NCBI RefSeq assembly: GCF_024171995.1 | Contig: NZ_JAMTCT010000001.1 | Span: forward strand, 310,001-374,000 | Length of the DNA stretch: 64,000 bases | Reading direction: 5' to 3' | Source of the DNA: Promicromonospora umidemergens | Lineage (GTDB): Bacteria; Actinomycetota; Actinomycetes; Actinomycetales; Cellulomonadaceae | Shown: in pieces, positions 25,561-33,527 of the stretch | Position numbering within the stretch: position 1 is the first letter of the stretch | Layout of the letters: every line of letters begins with the position of its first letter | Notes under the pieces: model-generated | Database searches by the model: none | Told to the model about the DNA's origin: nothing | What the model saw: the letters and a program-made list of their open reading frames with translations, nothing else | Position numbers and translations under genes: made by a program

Positions 25561-26169
25561 GTGACTGATCGAGAGACACTGGCCGGCTGCCTGCTGATCA
25601 CCGGGACGCCCGGGGCGGGGAAGACCACCGTCTCGCGGCTGGTGGCCGAGCGGTTGCCGCGAGCCGCGCAGGTCGACGGGGACGTGTTCGGGATCATGCT
25701 CGTCAGCGGTAGGGCGAACATGCTCGACGACGACGGCCGCTGGGCTCCCGGGCCCGAGGGGCAGCGGCAGCTACGGCTCCGGATGGTGAATCTGTGCTCC
25801 GTGGCCGACAACTTCGCCGAGGCCGGGTTCACGCCGGTCGCCGACTCGGTGGTCGAGACGCGTGCGGAGCTGAGCTTCATCGCCCGGCGTCTGCGGGCGC
25901 GGCCCTTGATGCTGGTGGTGCTGTGCCCGCCGCCGGACGTGGCGCGGCACCGGAACGCGACCCGCGCCGTAGAGACCCGGGTGGACTACGACTTCGCCCC
26001 GCTGGCGCGGAACCAGCGGCGGGAGCTGGGCGACCTCGGCTGGTGGCTCGACTCCGGGGAGCAGACGCCTGAGGAGACCGCCGAGGCGATCGTGGCCGAG
26101 GCCGCACGGCGCGCCGTGGTGCCGGAGGCTACGTTGCGGGCGCAGGGGTGGGCCGGCCGGCTGACCTGA
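25561..26169 (+). CDS. P-loop small-molecule kinase-like ATPase
   Basis: 202 residues, GTG start 30 bp after the CitE-like gene. Walker A is GTPGAGKTTVSRLVAERL at about 15-32; QVDGDVFGIM follows, then a lid rich in Arg (HRNATRAVETRVDYDF). The overall form is AAA_18/chloramphenicol-phosphotransferase-like. It may be an accessory kinase read through from the operon or an independent gene. No substrate is indicated. Confidence 0.78.
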   Translation: MTDRETLAGCLLITGTPGAGKTTVSRLVAERLPRAAQVDGDVFGIMLVSGRANMLDDDGRWAPGPEGQRQLRLRMVNLCSVADNFAEAGFTPVADSVVETRAELSFIARRLRARPLMLVVLCPPPDVARHRNATRAVETRVDYDFAPLARNQRRELGDLGWWLDSGEQTPEETAEAIVAEAARRAVVPEATLRAQGWAGRLT

Positions 26170-26238
26170 CGTTTCTGCTGTCGGCAGATGGGGACCGGTC
26201 GGCGAGCGATGCGAACGGGTGTGCCATATGGTGGTGAC

Positions 26239-27876
26239 ATGACATCAGCGATGAGTGCACCAGGCGTGGGCGACCGGCCCTCGGGTTCGGTGCTGCCCAT
26301 CGGTGAGGGAACGGTCGTCCGTGCGGCCGACGTCCGAGCGGTTCGCGAGCACCTGGCCGCCATGATCCTGCCAGGCGGGGCTGACACGGACGGCCCGGCG
26401 TCGAAGCAGGTGCTGGCCGAGTGGATCGACCTGCTCGGCGAGCTCGAGGCGGTGAAGAACACCGTGGCCGCAGCACAGGGCCGGTTGGCGGTGGCCTTGG
26501 ACGAGGCCACCCGGGCCGAGGAGGCCGCGCAGGGCATCCGAGCCGAGCGGCAGGGCCGTGGGGTACCCAACCAGGTCGGTGCGGCGATGCAGCTCAGCCC
26601 GCACGCGGGCGGCGCGTTCCTCGGTACGGCTCGGGCGTGGGTCACGGAGATGCCGCACACCTTCGACGTGCTGCGGACCGGTGCGCTCTCGCAGTGGCGC
26701 GCGACGCTCCTGGTGCGCGAGACCTCTCACCTCTCGCCGGAGCACCGTGCGCAGATCGACGAGCAGATCTGCGGACCCGCGAACCTGGCGGCCCTGGCCC
26801 GGACGGGCACCAAGCGGCTGATCGCCCAGATCAAAGAGCTGGCGGCCACGCTCGACGTCCACGCGTGCGTCAAGCGGAACGCGAAGGCCGTGACGGAGCG
26901 GCGCGTCTCGGTGCGTCCGGCGCCCGACCTGATGGTCTACCTGACCGCGCTCGTGCCGATGGCACAGGGGGTGCAGGCGTACGCGCAGCTCAAGGCGCAC
27001 GCCGACGCCACCAAGGCTTCCGGCGACGAGCGGGCTGCCGGGCAGATCATGGCCGACACCCTGATCGAGCGGGTCACCGGGCGGGAACCAGGCAAGGCCG
27101 ACGACGTGCCGGTCACGATCAACCTGCTGGTCTCCGACCAGACACTGCTGGCAGGTGGTGACGAACCTGCCGTGGTGCCGGAGGGAATGCCTGCGGGGGC
27201 GGGCACGGTCCCCGCGCCGGTGGCGCGGAACCTCGCGGCGCACGGGATCGACGCCGACGTCGCCTGGCTCCGTGCGATCTATGTCGACCCCCGGGGCCGC
27301 CTGCTGGCGACGACGTCGGCGTCGCGGTTCCACCCACAGAGCCTCGCCACCCTCCTCCGTGCCCGGGAGCAGGGCATCTGTGGCACACCGTGGTGCGACG
27401 CCCCCGTGCGGCACATCGACCACGTCCTTCCGCACGCCGAGGGCGGCGAGACCAGCCTGGCGAACGGTCAGGGCCTGTGCGCCCGTTGCAACCATGCCAA
27501 GCAGGCGCCCGGATGGCGGCAGAAGGCCACTGAGATCGACGGCCGGCACGGTGTGGAGACGGTCACGCCCACCGGGCACACCTATGCCTCCGTGGCACCC
27601 GCACCGCCCGAACCGGTCCGCGAGGCCGCTCCAGGGTGGACCCCGGCGGTCGGCATGGGCTCACCCGGCAGTGGTCGCGTCCCACGCAGCCGGTACTCGA
27701 TCGGGTGCCATACCGGACCCCGCCACGCCGCGATCGCCTACCGGCCCAGATCGCGACGACGAACTCGTCGCCGTAGCGGCCGGGCCGACATCTCGTGGGA
27801 GCACGGCCCCGTGACTGGTCGTGCCCGTCAGGGCACCAGGGCGATCCGCCCGAACACCGTGCCGGCATCCATCTGA
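26239..27876 (+). CDS. DUF222/HNH endonuclease-domain protein (13E12 type)
   Basis: 545 residues. The ATG at 26239 lies six bases after TATGGT (26227-26232), a leaderless-type start. A long DUF222 helical region (about 30-330) precedes an HNH module at about 380-430: CGTPWCDAPVRHIDHVLPHAEGG and CARCNHAKQAPGW, with zinc-type Cys pairs and the HNH-type His-Asp-His. Such proteins are abundant in actinobacteria, often multicopy. The C-terminal 80 residues are basic and unlike the usual end, and the frame runs 49 bp into the convergent quinone-reductase gene, so the tail may be frameshifted. Confidence 0.85.
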   Translation: MTSAMSAPGVGDRPSGSVLPIGEGTVVRAADVRAVREHLAAMILPGGADTDGPASKQVLAEWIDLLGELEAVKNTVAAAQGRLAVALDEATRAEEAAQGIRAERQGRGVPNQVGAAMQLSPHAGGAFLGTARAWVTEMPHTFDVLRTGALSQWRATLLVRETSHLSPEHRAQIDEQICGPANLAALARTGTKRLIAQIKELAATLDVHACVKRNAKAVTERRVSVRPAPDLMVYLTALVPMAQGVQAYAQLKAHADATKASGDERAAGQIMADTLIERVTGREPGKADDVPVTINLLVSDQTLLAGGDEPAVVPEGMPAGAGTVPAPVARNLAAHGIDADVAWLRAIYVDPRGRLLATTSASRFHPQSLATLLRAREQGICGTPWCDAPVRHIDHVLPHAEGGETSLANGQGLCARCNHAKQAPGWRQKATEIDGRHGVETVTPTGHTYASVAPAPPEPVREAAPGWTPAVGMGSPGSGRVPRSRYSIGCHTGPRHAAIAYRPRSRRRTRRRSGRADISWEHGPVTGRARQGTRAIRPNTVPASI

Positions 27877-28790
27877 CGGTGTGCGTCGGCGGCCTGTTCC
27901 AGAGGCAGGACGTCGTGCACGACGGCGTGCAGCTCGCCCCGCGCAGCGGCGGCGAACTGTGCGGCCCGGACTGCGTCCCTGTCCGGTGTGGGAACGGTGT
28001 CGAGGCTGAACGTAGCGACCGAGCGAGACTGCTGGAAGGCGCTCACGAGTCGCTGGCCGAAGTCCGCCGGCGGCATGCCGGTGATCGCGCCGACCACGAC
28101 CAGCCGCCCGTTCGGCGCGAGCCGGTCGATGAGCTCCGGAGTACCGGGTCCACCCACGATGTCGATGATCACGTCATAGGACGCCGGCGCGTCCGGTCCG
28201 CCGTCGCCGGAGCGGTCGAGCACGTGCGTCGCCCCGAGCGCACGGAGCCGGTCGCCGCGCTGGGGCGACGACGTCGTCACCGCGACGGCGCTCGCGCCAC
28301 CGCACGCCGCCAGCTGGACGGCAGGGATGCCGATGCTCCCCGCCGCGCCGCGGACGAGCACCGACTCGCCGGCCGCGAAGTGCGCGTGGGCGAGCGCGAA
28401 GTGTGCGACGGGCCCAGAGCTCCCGAGCGTCACCGCGTCGATCGACGAGAGCCCGTCGGGGAGCGCGTCGACGTCGGTCACCTGCGCGAGCGCCTGCTCG
28501 GCGTAGCCACCACCGGTGCCGGTGAACGCCCACACCCGGCGACCCAGCCACGACCCGTCGACGTCGGCGGCGACCGCTGTCACCGTCCCGGCGACCTCGC
28601 TGCCGGGGATCAGGCCCGTGGTGAACCCGTACCCGGCGAGGGTCCCGCGGCGGATGACGGCGTCGACGCCGCCCACCCCGATCGCCTCGGTCTCGATCAC
28701 CATCTGCCCTGGCCGTGGGGTCGGCACCGGGACGTCGGTCACCGCCATGCCGCTCGGGTCTCCGAACTGCTTGATCGTCACTGCTCGCAT
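27828..28790 (-). CDS. Zinc-free medium-chain dehydrogenase/quinone reductase
   Basis: 320 residues, start ATG after AGGAGACGA. The MDR fold shows PGSEVAGTVTAV, the nucleotide-binding run VLVRGAAGSIGIPAVQLA and VIIDIVGGPGTPELIDRL. Catalytic zinc ligands are absent, so it belongs to the quinone oxidoreductase (QOR/zeta-crystallin) branch that reduces enones or quinones with NADPH. Monocistronic and convergent with the DUF222 gene. Confidence 0.88.
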   Translation of the reverse strand: MRAVTIKQFGDPSGMAVTDVPVPTPRPGQMVIETEAIGVGGVDAVIRRGTLAGYGFTTGLIPGSEVAGTVTAVAADVDGSWLGRRVWAFTGTGGGYAEQALAQVTDVDALPDGLSSIDAVTLGSSGPVAHFALAHAHFAAGESVLVRGAAGSIGIPAVQLAACGGASAVAVTTSSPQRGDRLRALGATHVLDRSGDGGPDAPASYDVIIDIVGGPGTPELIDRLAPNGRLVVVGAITGMPPADFGQRLVSAFQQSRSVATFSLDTVPTPDRDAVRAAQFAAAARGELHAVVHDVLPLEQAADAHRQMDAGTVFGRIALVP

Positions 28791-28954
28791 CGTTCGTCTC
28801 CTGTGCTGCTTGCTGTCTGCGCTTTCGCGGTGACGCTAACGGACGGGGGCGTCCACTTCGGGAAAGTGAGAGGGGTGACCGGCTGATTGCTTCAGTTGCC
28901 CACCCGCTGGTCTCGAGGGGGCCAGACGGCCCGTCGGCACGGGCCGCGGTGCAC

Positions 28955-29256
28955 CAGCTGCGCCAGGAGCAGCTCCACGGTCCAGGGTCGCCAAGGCGTT
29001 CACCCACATCCAGCACGAGCGGCTGCGCGGTGCCGGCCGACCAGCAGGGCATCCCGATCGGGTGGCGCTGGCGGTGTCGAGCGACTACCCGGAGGCCGTC
29101 GACCTCGTCACGCGGCTGTACGACCAGCTCGGATTGGACACGGTGGACCACAGCCCGCTGAGTGAGTCCTGGCGCAACGCGCCGGGCAGCCCGCGTGGGT
29201 CCGCTCCGGATGGCAGAGCCGCGAGGAACTCCTCCTCAACCTGAAGCGAGCGAACC
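28955..29256 (+). pseudogene. Decayed F420-dependent-NADP-reductase-like paralogue
   Basis: Fragments in different frames match the intact protein at 9654-10295: RVAKAFTHIQ (cf. KVVKAFNHI), then VSSDYPEAVDLVTRLYDQ and SPLSESWR (cf. ASDHPEAVDLVTRFYDE and GPLSESWR), then after another shift AWVRSGWQSREELLLNLKRA (cf. AYVVRQNAEELEANLAKA). The Rossmann half is missing. At least two frameshifts plus the 5' truncation make it a remnant. It occupies most of the 537-bp gap between the quinone reductase and the next gene; the remaining 5' part shows nothing recognisable. Confidence 0.85.
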
Positions 29257-29327
29257 CGGTCATCCGGGGGCGACGGGGTTCGGCTTCGACAGGTGTCGCA
29301 GTGACAAGGTCCTGGGACGCTGTCCCC

Positions 29328-30116
29328 ATGACCTTCGCCGACCTCCACCACGGCCCTCACCCCCTCCTCCTCCCCAACGCCTGGGACGTCGCCTCCGCCC
29401 TGGCGTTCGCCGAGGCCGGGTTTCCCGCGGTCGGCACCACGAGCTTCGGCGTCAGCGCAGCCGTCGGTACGCCCGACGCCGGCCGGACGAGCCGACGGGC
29501 CACCGAGGAGCTGGTCCGTCGGCTGAGCGCGCTGCCCGCCTACGTCACGGCCGACCTCGAGGACTGCTACAGCGACGACCCGGCCGAGGTCGCCGACTTC
29601 GTCGCCTTGCTTGCCGACACCAACCTCGCCGGCATCAACATCGAGGACTCCACGTTCGGCGAGCTCACCACCCCGGCGGCCCACGCCGCCAAGGTGACGG
29701 CGATCAAGGCGGCGACGCCGGACGTGTTCGTCAACGCACGCGTCGAGACCTACTGGCTGAACCAGGACGCCACCGTCGAGGCCACCCTCGACCGGGCCCG
29801 CGCCTACGTCGACGCCGGGGCGGACGGCATCTTCGTGCCCGGCGCGACCGAACCCGACGTCCTCGAACGCCTCGCGAGCGCGCTCCCGCTGCCGCTCAAC
29901 GTCCTCGCGGTCCCCGGCCTCTCGCTGGAGCGGCTGGGCGAGCTCGGCGTCCGGCGGGTCAGCACCGGGTCCTTGCCCTACCGCGCGGCGATCGACGCGG
30001 CCGTCGCCGTCGCGACCGCCGTCCGGGACGGCGGCGCGACGCCGTCGGCCACGCCCTACCCGCAGGCGCAGGCGCGGCTGGAGCGGTACGCGCAGCGCGG
30101 GGGAGACCAGCGCTGA
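29328..30116 (+). CDS. Isocitrate lyase/PEP mutase-family protein
   Basis: 262 residues from the ATG of MTFADLHHG; a GTG nine codons upstream is possible. The barrel begins LLLPNAWDVASALAFAEAGFPAVGTTSFG and carries the magnesium-binding DLEDCYSDDP and GINIEDS. The Cys-containing catalytic loop of true isocitrate lyase is not seen, so it is closer to the carboxy-PEP mutase/oxaloacetate-hydrolase-like members. The reaction is uncertain. Ends just before a hairpin shared with the convergent tautomerase. Confidence 0.85.
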   Translation: MTFADLHHGPHPLLLPNAWDVASALAFAEAGFPAVGTTSFGVSAAVGTPDAGRTSRRATEELVRRLSALPAYVTADLEDCYSDDPAEVADFVALLADTNLAGINIEDSTFGELTTPAAHAAKVTAIKAATPDVFVNARVETYWLNQDATVEATLDRARAYVDAGADGIFVPGATEPDVLERLASALPLPLNVLAVPGLSLERLGELGVRRVSTGSLPYRAAIDAAVAVATAVRDGGATPSATPYPQAQARLERYAQRGGDQR

Positions 30117-30135
30117 GGTCGCCCGAGGGGCGACC
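30117..30135. terminator. Hairpin between convergent genes
   Basis: GGTCGCCC-GAG-GGGCGACC gives an 8-bp perfect stem immediately after the PEP-mutase-like stop codon and 11 bp before the end of the tautomerase gene. It could terminate both. Confidence 0.6.
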
Positions 30136-30146
30136 CGTCCCGCCGA

Positions 30147-30353
30147 TCAGCTCCGACCGAGAACCTCCACGTTCAGGATCGTGCCGCCAAGGCTCCAACC
30201 GCCGTCGGCGACCTCTTCGAGGATGACGAGCGTGGACTGGCGTGCCCGCTCGCCGTACACGTCCGCGAAGGCGTCGGTGACGGCGTCCTGCAGCTTCTTC
30301 TTCGATTCCGTGGTGAGGGTGTCCGCTGGCACCTTGAGATTCGCGAACGGCAT
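30147..30353 (-). CDS. 4-oxalocrotonate tautomerase-like protein
   Basis: 68 residues, with AAAGGGACG before the ATG. Pro2, which becomes the N-terminal catalytic proline after Met removal, is present in MPFANLKVPADTLT. The remainder (KKKLQDAVTDAFADVYGERARQ, VILEEVADGGWSLGG) has the beta-alpha-beta pattern of the small tautomerase superfamily. Monocistronic. A related small tautomerase is at 60677. The physiological substrate is unknown. Confidence 0.85.
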   Translation of the reverse strand: MPFANLKVPADTLTTESKKKLQDAVTDAFADVYGERARQSTLVILEEVADGGWSLGGTILNVEVLGRS

Positions 30354-30593
30354 GGTCGTCCCTTTCTGAGTCCGGCTACGGCCACGGTGTGGTGGCCTGA
30401 CGCCGTCCACTCTGCCGGGCACCTGCCGGAGGCGGGAGAGGACCCTGGGTCGGGGGACCGGCGATCCCTGGTGCGCCGTCGTGAAGCGACAGGATGCGAG
30501 CGGCACCCCGGCGCGGCACGGTGGGAAAGCCGGTGAGGCAGCCCGCCGTCGGCCCCTACCCCAGGGACGTCGCACCGAGGGAAGGAGCGCGAC

Positions 30594-31013
30594 ATGGTCC
30601 AGCAGACTGTCGCCGATGTCATGACCCCCGAGCCGACCACCATCGGCATGTCCGAGACGCTCGAGACCGCTGCCCGGACGATGGCCGCACAGGACGTGGG
30701 CGCACTGGTCGTGCAGGCCGGGACCACGACCGTCGGCATCGTCACCGACCGGGACCTCGTGGTCCGCGGCCTGGCCGAAGGGCTCGGGCTCGAAGCGATG
30801 GTCGGTGAGGTGGCGAGCGAGGAGCTGATCTCGATCGGACCCGGCGTCCCGGTCGAGGTGGCGGTCGAGCTGATGCGGGTCGCCGCCGTCCGGCGGATCC
30901 CCGTGATGGACGACGACGTGCCGGTCGGGATCGTCTCGATCGGCGACCTCGCGGTCGAGCGGGACCCGATGTCGGCGCTCGCGGAGATCTCCGAGGCGGT
31001 TCCGAACGACTGA
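30594..31013 (+). CDS. Tandem CBS-domain protein (copy 1)
   Basis: 139 residues after GAAGGAG. Two CBS motifs make up the whole protein: TVADVMTPEPTTIG, then GIVTDRDLVVRGLAEGL, VASEELISIGPGVPVEVAVELM and IPVMDDDVPVGIVSIGDLAV. CBS pairs bind adenosyl ligands. Stand-alone ones of this length resemble mycobacterial Hrp1-like stress proteins. It is a close paralogue of the protein at 32996. A FUSC-like gene starts 22 bp downstream. Confidence 0.9.
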   Translation: MVQQTVADVMTPEPTTIGMSETLETAARTMAAQDVGALVVQAGTTTVGIVTDRDLVVRGLAEGLGLEAMVGEVASEELISIGPGVPVEVAVELMRVAAVRRIPVMDDDVPVGIVSIGDLAVERDPMSALAEISEAVPND

Positions 31014-31035
31014 GCGCCGTGCAAGGCTGCTGAAC

Positions 31036-32172
31036 GTGAGCGACTTCCGGCAGTCCTTGACGCCGGCCCGGCCGTCTGGCGTGCTCTCCGCCGTCTACCG
31101 CGCCTGGCTGAGCCACCCGCGATGGTCGCTCGCGGTCAAGGGCGCGGTCGCGGCGAGCCTGGCCTGGTCCGTGGGGCTCGTCGCGCCCGCGCCGTTCGCC
31201 GAGTACCCGTACTACGCGCCGCTGGGGGCAGTGCTCGCCACGACCAGCACGGTGGTGCGCTCCGTCCGTGACTCCCTCCAGTCGGTCGCCGCGGTGCTGG
31301 TGGGCGCGATCATCGCCCGTGCGGTGGCCCTGCTGCCCCTTCCCGGTCCGCTGGAGCTCACGGTGGTGGTCGGCCTTGCGCTCCTGTGCGTGGGCTGGCG
31401 CATCTTCGGCGAGATGGGTAGCTGGGCAGTGATGTCCGCCATCTTCGTGCTCATCCTCGGCAGCGGGGACGGGGCCGACTACATCGGCTCCTACGCCGGG
31501 CTGATCGTCGTGGGCGCCGCGATCGGCATCGGTATCAACCTGCTGCTCCCGCCCCTGCCGCTCACCCCGTCGGAGCTCGCGCTCGGCCGCCTGCGCGACG
31601 GGCTCGCCGAACAGGTCGAGTCGCTCGCGGGCTGGCTGGAGAACGAGGGGCCGCTGGCGCCCGACGAGTGGGAGCGCCGCCGCCAGCAGCTGGTCCCGAC
31701 GGTCGAGCGCGCGCGGACCGCCGTCGCCCAGACCCGCGAGGCCTCACGCGCCAACGTGCGCGTGCGGTACAAGGGCAACCAGCACTGGGTGGACTCCCAG
31801 ACCCGCCGCGCCGGTGCGCTGGGTGTCTCGGCCGACGTGGTCGACGAGATAGTGCGCCTGCTCGTCGAGTGGGAACGGGAAGGACGTGACGACGTAGCGC
31901 TCGGGCAGCAGCTGAGACCGGAGTTCGCCAGCACCCTGCGGGCCCTCGCGGAGGCCCTGCGCACAGCGGTGACCCGAGACGCCGGCAACGACACCGACGC
32001 TGCCAAGGAAGCCGCCAAGGAGGCTGCCGAGGCGGTCGACCGGCTCGACGAGTCGATCGAAGGACTCCGCCAGGTCGTCCGCACCGCCCAGCGCTCGTCC
32101 GAGTACGACTACTTCGTGGCGGGCGCCCTCATCGTCAAGCTGGCCCGCGGCGCCGACGCCCTGCGGGCCTGA
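31036..32172 (+). CDS. FUSC/aromatic-acid-exporter-like membrane protein
   Basis: 378 residues. Residues about 30-180 carry five or six hydrophobic segments in the pattern YYAPLGAVLATTSTVVRSVRDSLQSVAAVLVG, typical of FUSC/ArAE N-terminal halves. The C-terminal half is a long cytoplasmic helical region, Ala/Arg/Glu-rich (DAAKEAAKEAAEAVDRL). Family members export aromatic acids or polyamines, but function here is unproved. Likely cotranscribed with CBS copy 1. Confidence 0.8.
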   Translation: MSDFRQSLTPARPSGVLSAVYRAWLSHPRWSLAVKGAVAASLAWSVGLVAPAPFAEYPYYAPLGAVLATTSTVVRSVRDSLQSVAAVLVGAIIARAVALLPLPGPLELTVVVGLALLCVGWRIFGEMGSWAVMSAIFVLILGSGDGADYIGSYAGLIVVGAAIGIGINLLLPPLPLTPSELALGRLRDGLAEQVESLAGWLENEGPLAPDEWERRRQQLVPTVERARTAVAQTREASRANVRVRYKGNQHWVDSQTRRAGALGVSADVVDEIVRLLVEWEREGRDDVALGQQLRPEFASTLRALAEALRTAVTRDAGNDTDAAKEAAKEAAEAVDRLDESIEGLRQVVRTAQRSSEYDYFVAGALIVKLARGADALRA

Positions 32173-32265
32173 CGGCGGGAGCCGCCGAGCGGCAAGCGAG
32201 CCGTCACCGCGTTACGTTGGGAAAGGTCGAGAAGCGGCTGCCGATCAAACCTGCCGAGGTGTTCC

Positions 32266-32871
32266 GTGAAGGCCCTTTTCCTCAGCTGCACGCTCAAGCC
32301 GTCCCCCGAACCGTCCAACACCGAGACGCTCGCGGCGGTGGTCGCCGACGCCCTCCGGGAGCGTGGCGTGACCGTCGACCACGTCCGGCTCGCCGACCTC
32401 GACGTCCCGCCAGGAGTCGTCACCGACCTGGGCGACGGCGACGCCTGGCCCGGCGTGCACGAGCAGCTGCTGAACGCCGAGATCCTCGTGGTCGTCACCC
32501 CGACCTGGATCGGACGACCCTCCTCCATCGCCCAGCGCATGCTCGAACGCATGGACGCGATGATCTCCGAGACGGCCAAGGACGGCACCCCGGTCGCCTA
32601 CAACCGGGTGGCCGGCGTGGTCGTGACCGGCAACGAGGACGGCGCGCACCACGTGATCTCCGAGATCAACGGCGCGCTCGTCGACATCGGCTACACCATC
32701 CCCGGCCAGTCGTGGACCTACTGGAACCAGGGTCCCGGCCCCGGCGACGACTACCCGCAGACCGAGCACGGGCACGAGTGGTCGCACAGCACCGGCCGCC
32801 TCATGGCGCACAACCTGTACTCCGTCGCGTCGGCGCTCGCGGCACAGCCGGTGCCGCCTCCCAAGAGCTGA
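32266..32871 (+). CDS. NADPH-dependent FMN reductase/flavodoxin-like protein
   Basis: 201 residues, GTG start. The flavodoxin-like fold begins MKALFLSCTLKPSPEPSNT, with the Ser/Thr-rich phosphate loop for FMN, and continues with AEILVVVTPTWIGRPSSIAQRMLERMDA. The C-terminal part has WSHSTGRLMAHNLYSVA. Members reduce quinones, nitro compounds or FMN. It lies between the two CBS paralogues. Confidence 0.85.
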   Translation: MKALFLSCTLKPSPEPSNTETLAAVVADALRERGVTVDHVRLADLDVPPGVVTDLGDGDAWPGVHEQLLNAEILVVVTPTWIGRPSSIAQRMLERMDAMISETAKDGTPVAYNRVAGVVVTGNEDGAHHVISEINGALVDIGYTIPGQSWTYWNQGPGPGDDYPQTEHGHEWSHSTGRLMAHNLYSVASALAAQPVPPPKS

Positions 32872-32995
32872 CGCCCACGGTCCCAGGACGCCCGAGCACC
32901 GCGACGGACGCGCATGCGAGCGGGAGATCACCGAGGCATGGTGAACGTGTCGGTGGAGCAGACCGCCGTCGGACCTACCGAGGGAGGAGAACGAC

Positions 32996-33412
32996 ATGGT
33001 GCAAACCGTCGCCGATGTCATGACCCCAGCACCGACCGCCGTCGACGTATCCGATTCGGTCCAGGCCGCCGCCCAGACGATGGCTACTCAGGACGTGGGT
33101 GCGCTGGTCGTCCAGACCGAGTCGAAGATCGTCGGGATCGTCACCGACCGGGACCTCGTGGTCCGCGGCCTCGCCGAGGGCCTCGGCCTCGACGCGACCG
33201 TCGGCCAGGTCGCGAGCGAGCAGCTCGTCACCGTAGGCCCCGGCGACCCCGTGCAGACCGCGGTCGAGGTGATGCGTGACGCCGCCGTCCGCCGAGTCCC
33301 CGTGATGGACGGCGACGTCCTCGTCGGCATCGTCGCGATCGGTGACCTCGCCGTCACCAGGGACCCGGCGTCCGCGCTCGCGGACATCTCCGAGGCGGAG
33401 CCGAACCGCTGA
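32996..33412 (+). CDS. Tandem CBS-domain protein (copy 2)
   Basis: 138 residues with GGAGG before the ATG. Nearly collinear with the protein at 30594: TVADVMTPAPTAVD, GIVTDRDLVVRGLAEGLGLD, VASEQLVTVGPGDPVQTAVEVM, VPVMDGDVLVGIVAIGDLAV. The two genes also share the upstream string GCCGTCGG and the start context ACATGGT, so they come from a duplication. A strong hairpin follows. Confidence 0.9.
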   Translation: MVQTVADVMTPAPTAVDVSDSVQAAAQTMATQDVGALVVQTESKIVGIVTDRDLVVRGLAEGLGLDATVGQVASEQLVTVGPGDPVQTAVEVMRDAAVRRVPVMDGDVLVGIVAIGDLAVTRDPASALADISEAEPNR

Positions 33413-33424
33413 GCGGTCCGCCGA

Positions 33425-33461
33425 CCGGGCTCGTTCGCCGACGCTCGGCGGACGAGCCCGG
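33425..33461 (+). terminator. 17-bp stem hairpin after CBS copy 2
   Basis: Arms 33425-33441 and 33445-33461 pair over 17 positions with a single mismatch around a 3-nt loop. It starts 13 bp after the stop codon and is not followed by a T-run. A strong intrinsic-terminator candidate closing the CBS/FUSC/FMN-reductase cluster. Confidence 0.75.
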
Positions 33462-33527
33462 CACGTGCCACCTGACGTGAGACGACCTCGGGGCAGGCCT
33501 CGCACCACGTCCCGGTGAGGAGACGCC

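Noticed and set aside
26160-26196. Possible third, degraded copy of the 13.4/44.6 kb inverted repeat after the P-loop kinase gene
   Set aside because: ACCTGACGT followed by CTGC-TGTCG-GCAG resembles part of one arm, but the matching opposite arm is missing, so chance similarity cannot be excluded.
30441-30468. DosR/DevR-like palindromes (GACCCTGGGTC and GGGACC-GGC-GATCCC) upstream of CBS copy 1
   Set aside because: Spacing does not fit the 20-bp DosR consensus and no equivalent site was found before CBS copy 2.
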